A stretch of DNA of 64,000 bases, from the NCBI RefSeq assembly GCF_000468495.1, contig NC_022444.1, positions 132,231 through 196,230 of the forward strand, read 5' to 3'. This document shows, one piece after another, positions 26,566 through 34,722 of this stretch. The position numbers were made by a program, and so were the translations under genes. Every line of letters starts with the position of its first letter. Position 1 is the first letter of the stretch. Source of the DNA: Megalodesulfovibrio gigas DSM 1382 = ATCC 19364 (GTDB lineage: Bacteria; Desulfobacterota; Desulfovibrionia; Desulfovibrionales; Desulfovibrionaceae). The notes beneath the pieces were generated by a model. That model was not told where the DNA came from. It saw only the letters and a program-made list of their open reading frames with translations, and ran no database searches.

Positions 26566-26883
26566 CATCTCCTTCCTGACTGCTTTAGCCACGGCCTCCA
26601 GGCTCTCCAGCCGGTCCCGGTCGATCTGCGTTGCCGTGCCGAGGACCACCGCACGCAGTGGATCGATGGTCAGCATCGCCAGGTCGGTCAGGTCGGCCAG
26701 GCACAGGGCGCGGTCGGCAGCGGCCTGGTGCTGCGCGACGAGTCCGGCCGCCTGTGCCTGGGCATCTTCCAGCGTCTCGGCTTGGCAGTCCACAGACGCA
26801 AAATCTGGATGCTCGCCGACAATACTGCCATCTGGGAGCAGGTCAACAACAGTTTCTGTGATGAGATTGATGATAGCAATCAC
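26545..26883 (-). CDS. Short tail-fibre-associated protein (112 aa)
   Basis: 112 residues. The first ~35 contain a beta-hairpin-like start ([20 protein letters not shown]), the rest is helical and ends in a charged segment. Its position right after the collagen-like fibre, with a four-base ATGA overlap, is where phages encode fibre assembly chaperones or fibre caps. No sequence motif confirms this. A perfect inverted repeat overlaps its stop codon. Confidence 0.6.
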   Translation of the reverse strand: MIAIINLITETVVDLLPDGSIVGEHPDFASVDCQAETLEDAQAQAAGLVAQHQAAADRALCLADLTDLAMLTIDPLRAVVLGTATQIDRDRLESLEAVAKAVRKEMYHFVAS

Positions 26884-28241
26884 AGGATTTGTCCTCCATT
26901 AGTCACTAACGTGCCATCGCCGATGGCCCCGGCAGGCTGTGTGCCGCTCTTGAGGATGATCCCACCAGATGAGTATATCCCGTAGTTTGGTCTGGTGGTC
27001 GCGTCGGATGCGCCGTTGCTTGATTGTATCGGCCCTCCATTCACAACACGGAGCCCATAATTGCCTGACTTGTAGTACGTATTTGACACCTGCCCTGCTG
27101 CAACGTACGTCAAGTCCACCCCCAGCGATGCGGCTGACGTGTCGTAGCACTCAACAGAGCACCCAGAAATTTGCGCAGACAGTGCGCGGATGACGTTAAA
27201 AATCTTTGCCGCCTTCAGCGCACGCACGTGCAAATAATACAAGATCACCATTAAACTTGTATTGCAATTGATGCACGAGCCATCAGAAAGAGTCGCGCTG
27301 TCTGTAAATGTCAGCGAGGCTGACTTTGTTTGCCCCAGGCTGTAATCTGTTGCATTGCCCTGGATCACCAAAATGCCGTTTGAGAACCCGTTGAACCGTA
27401 GCCCTGCGGTCAGAGTATGTTCACCGTCTGCAATCTGGAATGTTAGCACGTATCCATTCAGGTTTTTGGGCTGGGCATTGATGAGCGTCTGCATTTCAGT
27501 GGAGGTCATGCCCAGCGTGAAATTCACGGTCGTATTCGCCGTGAGCATGCGCGGGATATTTGCTGCCAGCCGCCCATCTGGCAGCGTCCCGGCGGCGAGG
27601 GCGCTTGCATCGTGGGTGTGGCCGAGCTGGCTGAATCGGGCATCGCCGCGCGCCTGGGTCAGGTAGTGGGGGTGGTCGTCATCGGAAAGGCCGGAGAGCG
27701 CGCCGTGATCCGATGGGCCGGGCGTGCCTGGTTCACCTTGCGGCCCCTGCTGACCCTGCGGACCAGCCGGACCAACAGCACCGGCCGGGCCTTGGACTCC
27801 TTGCGGGCCAGTGTCGCCCGTGTCACCCTTCGGTCCTTGTGGCCCCTGTGGCCCCATCTCGCCCTGCGGACCCTGTGGTCCCGGAGCTCCTGCCGCCCCG
27901 GCAGACCCGTCCTGACCGTCCTGACCATCAGCACCAGCCGGACCAACGGGACCAGCCGGACCAACAGCACCGGCCGGGCCTTGTGGTCCTTGTGGTCCTT
28001 GTGGTCCTTGTTGGCCGGTTTCGCCTTGCAGTCCTGACGGTCCCTGCTCGCCTTGCGGACCCTGTGGACCTTGCGGACCAGCCGGGCCTGCCGGGCCTGC
28101 CGGGCCTTCAGGGCCAAGCACGCCACCCGATCCCACGTCGCCCACCTGCACGACATCCCCCAAGCGCAGGTTGATCTCGTCCTCCACCACCTGCACGGCC
28201 ACGGGCGCGGGGTCTGTCACCAGAATAATGCAGTCGCTCAT
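26880..28241 (-). CDS. Collagen-like phage tail fibre protein
   Basis: 453 residues. After a ~35-residue N-terminal attachment-like segment, about 145 residues form an almost uninterrupted Gly-X-Y collagen helix ([15 protein letters not shown]). A linker with [21 protein letters not shown] follows; this kind of segment is common in phage fibres. The last ~240 residues look like a receptor-binding tip. The DNA for the tip is visibly richer in A/T than its surroundings, suggesting exchange. The ATG at 28241 overlaps the previous stop (ATGA) and replaces a longer unsupported start. Predicted trimeric fibre mediating surface attachment. Confidence 0.85.
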
Positions 28242-28612
28242 ACCTCCACCCCCGACAGCGCATCGGCCACCACCAGCCGGCCCATGGCCCACACCCGCGG
28301 GCCGGTGCCGTGCTCCCAGACCGCCCGCAGCTCACAGCCCCAGGTGCCCACGGGCAGCGCCGCCGTCTGCTCCGACGTCAGCGCCACCACGGTTTTCCCG
28401 GCCGTGGCGTCTTCGTGTTCCGTCACCTGCACCTGCAGCAGGGGTGTACTGCCAGCCGCCACCGGCCCGGCCGCCACGGTGAACACCAGCCGCGCGCCGG
28501 TCAGGTCCACCGGCACGGCCGGGGAACCCGCCTGCACCTCGATGGCCCACCGCCGCCCATCGCCCCGGTACACCGGCCGATCCGCCGATCCCATCAAGAA
28601 TTGCTCACGCAT
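28238..28612 (-). CDS. Baseplate or fibre-connector-like beta protein (124 aa)
   Basis: 124 residues, beta-rich, with [14 protein letters not shown] and [18 protein letters not shown]. This pattern recalls N-terminal domains of phage baseplate upper-type proteins, in which the strand ends with a T/S-x-x-x-A-ALPxGxY motif. Its place directly before the collagen fibre suits an adaptor. The start at 28612 has GGAGG upstream and overlaps nothing; its stop overlaps the fibre start by four bases. The family assignment is tentative. Confidence 0.6.
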   Translation of the reverse strand: MREQFLMGSADRPVYRGDGRRWAIEVQAGSPAVPVDLTGARLVFTVAAGPVAAGSTPLLQVQVTEHEDATAGKTVVALTSEQTAALPVGTWGCELRAVWEHGTGPRVWAMGRLVVADALSGVEV

Positions 28613-28636
28613 GATGCCCTCCAGGGGAATTATTCA

Positions 28637-30373
28637 TTATCGCACCTCCACCATCCGCACGAAGGGCTGTTGCCCGACGCGCATGAAGGGCAAGGGGGTG
28701 GTGTTGGGCCACTGCGGCGCGGGCGTACCCCCGGCCGGTGGTGCCAGCGTACTGCCCGCCGTCCCGGTCCAGATGCTCCACACCGCCTGCCAGCCGCCGG
28801 CCAACTGCCAGACGTCCAGGGGCTGCGCCAGCTCCAGGGACAGCAAGAACCGATCAGCCGGCGTCCAGGCCCTGGGCAGGTCGAACCAGTCCGAGACAAG
28901 CGGGCCATCCACGGCCAACGGGTAGCCCCGGCCCGGGAACGGGATAGCCACGGGCGCGGCCTCGAACTGGTACAGGGGCAGGTCCGGGCCATGGGCCGCA
29001 AAGCCCAGGCGCAGGCCGGCCAGTGTCCAGCACCGGACATTGCCGGCGGCGTCGGGGATCCCTGAGGTCCAGGGCATGTCGTGCCAGAAGAGCACCACCC
29101 GTGCCTGTGTGGCGGATGCCGGCGGGGTGGACACGATGCCCGGCACCGCCTGCCGCGGCAGCAGGATGCGCACGTGCGCCCCGGCCGGCAACTGCATGGG
29201 GTTGTTGTAGTAGATGGAGCCGACGTTGCCGCCAAGCACCTCATAGACGGGATGCGGCGGCGTCTCTGCCGTGCCCGATCCCTCCAGCCCAGCCAGGGCG
29301 AAGGGCGTGCCGTCGCCGGGCATGAACGGACTGCCATTCATGGCGTATGTCCAGGGGAGCACGGTGCCGCCGTCTGCCAATACCCGTGCATGCCTGGGCA
29401 GGACCGCGCCCGCCGGGACGGTCAGGGACACGAGTATATCTGGTGCGGCGCTGGGCAGCAGGTTCAGGGGCACGGCGTCAGACCTGGCCAGGGCACCCGG
29501 CGCAACCGTGACGCCAGCCTGCCCGGAAAAGGTGACGGTTGCGGAATCGCCCGCGAAGTCCCAGCCGGAAGACGCCGCCGGGCCGATCTGTGCCGCGGTC
29601 ACGTCCCACGCCTCGCTCCCTGGTTGCAGCGCCAGCCGCACTTGTGAAACTCCACCAGGGGGCAGCGCCAGCGCCGCGGCCGGGATGCGCCAGCGCAACA
29701 CCGCGTCTGCCGGGGGCGTCTCGATGCTGTCCCAGACTGCCGGCCCTGCGTTCGTGGCCAGGGGCAGCATATTCAGGGTGGCGTCTGCCGGCGTCTCCAG
29801 GGTAGCCACGAAGGGGATGCAGGCGGCGTTGCCCAGGTCATTGAAGAATTCCACCACCTCCCGCGGTGCCGTGGCCTCGCATGCAGCCCGGCCGGCGGCC
29901 ATGAACAAGCGCGCCCCGGTGTCTTCAATGGTGCCGACGCAGGGCCAATACTGGGAGCTGACGCCGTGGCCGGAGAGGATCACGCTCACCACCAGGTCAC
30001 GGCCGGCCACCAGCTCGAAGGGCACGGGGTCAGACACGGGCGCGTCACCTGCCCGGACCACGGCGCAGGGATCGCCCCCGAAGGTCAAGGCCACCTGGTT
30101 GCCGTCGAAGTCCCACGGCTCTGCGTCCACGGCCTCGGACTGGTGCCCGACGACCACCCGGCCCACAATGTACCCGTAGGCCGATGCGGCATTGACCAGC
30201 CCCCGCGGAATGGGCAGCAAGCCCAGGCGGACCACGTTGCCGCTGCGCCGGATGCGCGCGCCAGGGATAACCACGCGCACCGTGGCTTCATCCCGCACCG
30301 GAAAGTACGTCTGGCCGTCCCCCTCGGGATACGGGTCCAGGCACTGCCGCCACTGCATGTCCATCAGGCTCAT
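28637..30373 (-). CDS. Tail-associated protein with repeated GDSL-esterase accessory-like domains
   Basis: 578 residues from the ATG at 30373, which overlaps the previous stop by four bases. Two copies of one beta domain are visible: residues ~87-134 (WDFDGNQVALTFGG...VSDPVPFELVAGRDLVVSVI) and ~271-322 (WDFAGDSATVTFSG...RSDAVPLNLLPSAAPDILVSL). A third, weaker copy (LVSDWFDLPRA...FLLSLELA) lies near the C-terminus. The pattern resembles the N-terminal accessory domain of secreted GDSL/SGNH esterases, though no catalytic GDS or DxxH block is seen. Probably an adhesive or glycan-binding tail component. Confidence 0.6.
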   Translation of the reverse strand: MSLMDMQWRQCLDPYPEGDGQTYFPVRDEATVRVVIPGARIRRSGNVVRLGLLPIPRGLVNAASAYGYIVGRVVVGHQSEAVDAEPWDFDGNQVALTFGGDPCAVVRAGDAPVSDPVPFELVAGRDLVVSVILSGHGVSSQYWPCVGTIEDTGARLFMAAGRAACEATAPREVVEFFNDLGNAACIPFVATLETPADATLNMLPLATNAGPAVWDSIETPPADAVLRWRIPAAALALPPGGVSQVRLALQPGSEAWDVTAAQIGPAASSGWDFAGDSATVTFSGQAGVTVAPGALARSDAVPLNLLPSAAPDILVSLTVPAGAVLPRHARVLADGGTVLPWTYAMNGSPFMPGDGTPFALAGLEGSGTAETPPHPVYEVLGGNVGSIYYNNPMQLPAGAHVRILLPRQAVPGIVSTPPASATQARVVLFWHDMPWTSGIPDAAGNVRCWTLAGLRLGFAAHGPDLPLYQFEAAPVAIPFPGRGYPLAVDGPLVSDWFDLPRAWTPADRFLLSLELAQPLDVWQLAGGWQAVWSIWTGTAGSTLAPPAGGTPAPQWPNTTPLPFMRVGQQPFVRMVEVR

Positions 30374-31188
30374 GCGCCACCCCCTGCTTCCGTCCATTCC
30401 AGGTCCAGGGCCACGGCCTGCCCGTCTACACGATTCGCGCGCACCATGGCGTCAGTTGCCGCGCCCTCCGCTGGGCTCATCACCAGCAACACGGCGTTGC
30501 CGGGCCGCCAGTCCGGCGCGTCCACCAGCTCTTGTACCAGGGCGGCCACGTCCGGGAGCGGGTCGCCTGCGTCCAGGTCCGGCACGTCAAAATCCCAGCC
30601 GCCCGCCGGTGTCCAGCCGGCCCAATTGTACGGCCAATCCGTGGCCCATGGCCCGAAGGCTTGCAGCATGTCATCAGTGGCCGGGTCAAGAAAGCTGCCC
30701 GTATCGAGGTGGGCCGTGTAGTTTTCGTGCCGCAGGGCCACTTCACTCATGATTTCCGCCATGCCCTCCGGCGTCTCGGGATCATGGACCAGCCCGCCAA
30801 GGGACTCCCAGAACGCGGCCACGGCGTCCCGCTGGTCCTGCGTCATGGCGGCCACGGCCACCGCTGCCGTGCCCAGCGCATCCAGCACCGTGGCCAGGGC
30901 GCTCATGCTGCCGGGCGGGTCTGCATCGGCCAACCCATCCGCCGGGACGTGCGCCCGCAGTCGTCCGGTGCCCACGGCTCCCAGGCCCTGCACCGTGGCG
31001 CTGGTCAGTTCCGCGCCCTGCGGCACCGCCAGCCCGCGGAAGCACCACCACAGGTGGAACCCGGCGTAGAACCCGGCCACCCCGCTGCACTCCGCCTCGC
31101 CCGGCAGGCACCACGGGAACACCGCGCCCTGCGGCTGTTCTGTTTGCCCGGCGTCCCACGGATGCGCCAATTCAATGCGCTGCTGCAC
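30370..31188 (-). CDS. Tail-associated protein sharing a beta domain with the phage protease
   Basis: 272 residues starting at a GTG (31188) with GGAG upstream. The N-terminal region (FHLWWCFRGLAVPQGAELTSA) and the C-terminal region (VAALVQELVDAPDWRPGNAV) align with the C-terminal domain of the protease at 31965-33881 (NYWGCFVFEGAAIPLGTTVTSA; LSAVLQEVLSREDWVPGGGL). The middle ~100 residues are an insertion rich in Ala with MTQDQRDAVAAFWESLGG. The shared module resembles DNRLRE-type surface domains. The stop overlaps the next start by four bases. Likely decorates the particle. Confidence 0.6.
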   Translation of the reverse strand: MQQRIELAHPWDAGQTEQPQGAVFPWCLPGEAECSGVAGFYAGFHLWWCFRGLAVPQGAELTSATVQGLGAVGTGRLRAHVPADGLADADPPGSMSALATVLDALGTAAVAVAAMTQDQRDAVAAFWESLGGLVHDPETPEGMAEIMSEVALRHENYTAHLDTGSFLDPATDDMLQAFGPWATDWPYNWAGWTPAGGWDFDVPDLDAGDPLPDVAALVQELVDAPDWRPGNAVLLVMSPAEGAATDAMVRANRVDGQAVALDLEWTEAGGGA

Positions 31189-31216
31189 ATTTGCTCCAAG
31201 GGAAAAGGATTTCTTC

Positions 31217-31280
31217 CTGGGGGACTACCGTCCCCCAGACCCCCTATCCGGGGGGCCAGGGGGGCACTGCCCCCCTGAAA
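31217..31280. repeat. 64-bp G/C-tract repeat, copy A
   Basis: Starts CTGGGGGACTACCGTCCCCC, a hairpin, and ends with a second hairpin (GGGGGGCACTGCCCCCC). It matches copy B at 31880-31943 at 61 of 64 positions. Together they flank the gene at 31295-31852. Confidence 0.85.
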
Positions 31281-31294
31281 AAGCCGTTCTCTGC

Positions 31295-31852
31295 TTAGGC
31301 CTCCACTTCAGCCAGCGCGCCGCCGGCAAGGGTGAGGGCATTGCCTGTACCGCCAATGCTGGTCACGTGCAGCGCCAGGGCATGCGCGCCGCAGGTGTCC
31401 CATGCCAGGAGCGGGGCCAGATATTTGCCGCTGGCATCCCGCAGGGTGGTGGCATCGCAGGCTTTGGACTCCAGCAGCCCCACCGGCGTGACCCATTCCA
31501 GGCCGTCATAGTGGAGGATCACGGGCGTCACCACGGCCACGCCATCGGCGGCGCTGTGGGTGGCCGTCACCACCAGCCGGTCACAATCGCCCACGAAGAT
31601 GAGCGAATCGTCAAACCAGGCCGTGGCGGTGCCGGCCTCCACCTGCGCCAGACTGACGGCATCGAGGGCCGCCGCATCCGCCGCTTCCACGGCGCTGCGC
31701 AACACGCGCTGCCAGTCCGCCAACTGCCGCGAGGCAAAGTCTACCAACTGCACCACGCGGGCATCGCCCGTGGCCGTGGGCTGTACCGCCGTGCGGGTGG
31801 CGATGACGTCGCCGCCGCTGACGGCGCTGCGAATCCGGGTGCCTGTTTCCAT
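31295..31852 (-). CDS. Structural protein paralogue in a repeat-flanked cassette
   Basis: 185 residues with GGAG before the ATG at 31852. Its C-terminal half aligns with the protein at 34090-34722: VAVVTPVILHYDG against SAIITPLVLPPDG, and ALALHVTSIGGTGNALTLAGG against VAVHVAGLDDGPAGNAVQVLGG. The N-terminal half (VDFASRQLADWQRVLRSAV) is helical and different. It is the only gene in this part of the array that is not overlapping its neighbours; instead both sides carry a 64-base repeat. This suggests a duplicated or inserted cassette. Exact role in the particle unknown. Confidence 0.65.
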   Translation of the reverse strand: METGTRIRSAVSGGDVIATRTAVQPTATGDARVVQLVDFASRQLADWQRVLRSAVEAADAAALDAVSLAQVEAGTATAWFDDSLIFVGDCDRLVVTATHSAADGVAVVTPVILHYDGLEWVTPVGLLESKACDATTLRDASGKYLAPLLAWDTCGAHALALHVTSIGGTGNALTLAGGALAEVEA

Positions 31853-31879
31853 GGAATACTCCAGGGGGAAAAGAGTTTT

Positions 31880-31943
31880 CTGGGGGACTACCGTCCCCCA
31901 GACCCCCTATACGGGGGTCCAGGGGGGCAGTGCCCCCCTGAAA
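31880..31943. repeat. 64-bp G/C-tract repeat, copy B
   Basis: Direct repeat of copy A with three substitutions. It lies between the protease stop and the start of the 185-residue protein gene. Its two stem-loops could also attenuate transcription of downstream fibre genes. Confidence 0.85.
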
Positions 31944-31964
31944 GAAATCTTCCTCTGCCTCTTC

Positions 31965-33881
31965 TCATTCCCATTCCACGCGCAGGCGCGGGGCGTGGGC
32001 CGGGTCAGCATCAGGCCCAAGACCGCAGACCAGCAGCGATGCCCAACCGGACGTTTCATCCGTGATCCGAATCATGAGCCCGCCGCCGGGGACCCAATCT
32101 TCGCGGCTCAGGACCTCCTGCAGCACGGCGGACAGGTCCGGAGAGGTCAGCACGTCCCCAGGGGCCGGCGTGTCCGCGGCGATGGTCCAGCCAACAGACG
32201 CATCCGTGCGGCGGTAGGTGTTCCATTCCGTGTAGTCACGGGGGCGGAACGCATCGCGCTGCATGCCGGCCCGCAACGTCAGTTGCACCGTGCTCCCGGC
32301 AGGGTTGAACAACCGGCGGTCGTGCAGCACGTCCGGGGAAATGGTCAGTTCCAAAACGGCTGATGTGACGGTGGTGCCCAGGGGAATGGCCGCGCCCTCG
32401 AACACGAAGCAACCCCAATAGTTGTGATACCCCTTCTTCCCCAGACGGATGACGCCCGCGCCGTGGGTCAGCTCGGAAAAATCAGGCACGACCTGCATGG
32501 AATCGGGCCGGTGCCGGACGGGCAAGGTCAACGTCCCGGCCGCCGGATACACGGGCGCAACGGGCGCGCCGGCATCTGGCACCGCCTCGACGATGGCGGC
32601 AGACGGGGAGGCCGCCGGCTCGCAATCCACGCCGAAAAACCATTGGTTGCCGCTGGTGGATGGCGCGGGGTGCGCGGTCACGTCGTCGTAGGCCTCGATC
32701 TGCAGGGCCTGGGCCACGGTCCAGATGGGCGTGAACGTCCCGAACTCCACACCAGACCCGGCGAAAAACAGGCCAATGATTTTAAACTGTCCATCGATGA
32801 GCCCAAGCACCACGCTGCCGGAATCGCCGGGCAGGTTGGTGACGTCGCCTTCGTAGGCAGACGAGAACACCATCTGCCCGGTGAAGATGGCCCCGAGCGC
32901 CTCTTCAAAGGGGTCCCACAGCTTGTACTGCTCCCAGCCAGGCAGGCGGCGATAGGTGTCGCCATAGTCCACGTCTGCCGCGGCGCTCAGGCTGATGATG
33001 GTGCCCAGGGACGGCGGCACGCGGCCGGTGGTGCGGCCGGCCTTGTAGACGGTCATGCCGAGAACGACTTCGGACTTTGCGGCAAAGGGCAGCGGCCCAT
33101 CGGTGATGGACAGCATGCCCCACGCGGCGGTGATGCCTGGATCAATGGCGATAATGCCGCCGTCCACGGTGTTGGATGGCGCGGCCGGGTAGGTGACATA
33201 TGCATCGGTGAAGGGCCACGGATCGCCGGTGTACAGCGGCACGCCTTCGGGATGGTCCAACCGGGTAGCGGTATGAAAGTTGAGGGGCACGCGGCGCAGG
33301 GACGTGCCGATTCGGTCGCGTTCCGGGTGGCCCGTGTCGGGCACGGCAGGCTGGTGCACCACCACGCGCGCATCGTCGTTTTCCCCGAACCACGGCACGC
33401 CATAGGCCGGGTTGTAGGCCATGCCCAGGCAGTGATTGTTGGTCAGGCCCACCAGCCGGCCGCCACCATTCGGGGAGGCATCGCGGACGATGGCCCCCAG
33501 GGTGCCCACGGCATCGGCTGCCCAGGGCCAGCGGTCATGGAACATGGACACGCCGCCAATCAGCGGGCGGTGCCGTTCAACGGGACGGTCGCATCCGAGT
33601 GGCCATTCAGACAGACAGAACTTGCCGATGCGCGGCCGGGCATGCGGCCGCCAGCGCTGGATAACGTCGGTACGCAGCCCGTCCATGACCGGCGGGACAC
33701 GCTGCGCCGGGGGAATATCTGCCAGGGGACGTTTGCTGGCCACGGCCACCACCACGGCAGGTTCGCCAGTGTTGCGGCCGTTGGTGGTTTTGGTCCCGGC
33801 CATGACCAGCCCGGCCCCGGTCTGCTCCAGGATGGCCCGGCCGTGGGTGGCCACAAACGATTCTGCGCGGCGCATGCTCAT
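31965..33881 (-). CDS. Trypsin-fold serine protease fused to a beta-rich virion domain
   Basis: 638 residues. Residues ~1-400 have the organisation of bacterial Nal1-type trypsin-like proteases: an N-terminal domain with EPAVVVAVASKRPLADIPP and a candidate catalytic triad His150 (LTNNHCL), Asp240 (NTVDGGIIAI) and Ser354 (LPGDSGSVVLG). VYKAGRTTGRV also fits that family. No signal peptide is present. Residues ~440-638 are a beta domain shared with the 272-residue protein at 30370-31188. It overlaps its upstream neighbour by ATGA inside the structural array, so it is probably a particle-borne or morphogenetic enzyme. Target unknown: capsid or fibre maturation, or host surface proteins. Confidence 0.75.
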   Translation of the reverse strand: MSMRRAESFVATHGRAILEQTGAGLVMAGTKTTNGRNTGEPAVVVAVASKRPLADIPPAQRVPPVMDGLRTDVIQRWRPHARPRIGKFCLSEWPLGCDRPVERHRPLIGGVSMFHDRWPWAADAVGTLGAIVRDASPNGGGRLVGLTNNHCLGMAYNPAYGVPWFGENDDARVVVHQPAVPDTGHPERDRIGTSLRRVPLNFHTATRLDHPEGVPLYTGDPWPFTDAYVTYPAAPSNTVDGGIIAIDPGITAAWGMLSITDGPLPFAAKSEVVLGMTVYKAGRTTGRVPPSLGTIISLSAAADVDYGDTYRRLPGWEQYKLWDPFEEALGAIFTGQMVFSSAYEGDVTNLPGDSGSVVLGLIDGQFKIIGLFFAGSGVEFGTFTPIWTVAQALQIEAYDDVTAHPAPSTSGNQWFFGVDCEPAASPSAAIVEAVPDAGAPVAPVYPAAGTLTLPVRHRPDSMQVVPDFSELTHGAGVIRLGKKGYHNYWGCFVFEGAAIPLGTTVTSAVLELTISPDVLHDRRLFNPAGSTVQLTLRAGMQRDAFRPRDYTEWNTYRRTDASVGWTIAADTPAPGDVLTSPDLSAVLQEVLSREDWVPGGGLMIRITDETSGWASLLVCGLGPDADPAHAPRLRVEWE

Positions 33882-34087
33882 GGGGCTGGCTCCTCAGCAT
33901 GGGCGTACCAGACTCGCAGCAACTCAGACTGAGCACGGGACAGTGACTCGCGCGAAACGACCGAGCACGTCGGCAGTGGGCGAAATTCAGACGCGCCCTT
34001 GCCTTGTGGGATGACTCCCCCATCCGAAAAACAATCCTGGGGGCTCCGTTTGAGATCCATGTTGACGACAACAATCGGGCACTCCAT
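33878..34087 (-). CDS. Small structural-cluster protein (69 aa)
   Basis: 69 residues. The ATG lies two bases after the stop of the 210-residue gene, and its own stop overlaps the protease start by four bases, which is the main evidence that it is translated. It begins MECPIVVVNMDLKRSPQDCF and has no recognisable motif. Confidence 0.55.
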   Translation of the reverse strand: MECPIVVVNMDLKRSPQDCFSDGGVIPQGKGASEFRPLPTCSVVSRESLSRAQSELLRVWYAHAEEPAP

Positions 34088-34089
34088 GT

Positions 34090-34722
34090 CTACACCTCTT
34101 CCAGTGCCCAGGCTGGCACGTCCTGCCCGGTGTTGGGGTTGGTTTCCGGGACGGGCGACCAGCGCTGCAGCAGCGGGCCACCCAGGGACACGGCCCCCTG
34201 CGGTGCGGCCACGCCTCCCAACACCTGCACGGCATTGCCGGCCGGTCCGTCATCGAGACCCGCCACATGCACGGCCACACACGCCACGCCGACCAGTTCC
34301 CAGACCAGCCGGGCGCAGCGCCAGGCCCCGCCGATGGACGATTCCCGAACCGTGGCCGTGGCAGTTTTGGGATCCAGCACCGCCACCACCTGCGCCCCGT
34401 CCGGGGGCAGCACCAGGGGCGTGATGATGGCCGAACCGCCGGCCATCAGGTGCCGCACGTCCAGAGCCAGCCGCCGGGCCAAGCCCACGCGCAACCGGGA
34501 GGCCAGCAGGGCATCAGACGGCGCAGCCAGGGACGCGGGGTCATCCTCGGACACCCAATCGCGCACCACGGCGGCCGCATCCACGGGCCGGGATGTCCGG
34601 TCCAGCAGCACAATGCCCCGGGCGCGGTCCAGGTGATCCGGCTGCATGGCCCCGCGCATGGCCAGCACGGCGGCGGCCTCTTCGGCAGGCACGGCAAGCG
34701 TTATGGCACCGCGTTCACTCAT
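34090..34722 (-). CDS. Virion structural protein (210 aa), paralogue of the 31.3-31.9 kb protein
   Basis: 210 residues, start overlapping the stop of the 785-residue gene by four bases. The C-terminal region shares with the 185-residue protein a pattern of ITPL..DG...HV..GNAV.LGG. The N-terminal ~90 residues are helical (PSDALLASRLRVGLARRLAL) and distinct. No known domain is recognised. Its tight coupling to the large upstream protein suggests that the two work together in the tail or head surface. Confidence 0.65.
   Translation of the reverse strand: MSERGAITLAVPAEEAAAVLAMRGAMQPDHLDRARGIVLLDRTSRPVDAAAVVRDWVSEDDPASLAAPSDALLASRLRVGLARRLALDVRHLMAGGSAIITPLVLPPDGAQVVAVLDPKTATATVRESSIGGAWRCARLVWELVGVACVAVHVAGLDDGPAGNAVQVLGGVAAPQGAVSLGGPLLQRWSPVPETNPNTGQDVPAWALEEV

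Noticed and set aside
26880-27560. Diversity-generating retroelement target at the fibre tip
   Set aside because: No reverse transcriptase, no template repeat and no accessory gene was seen in the window.
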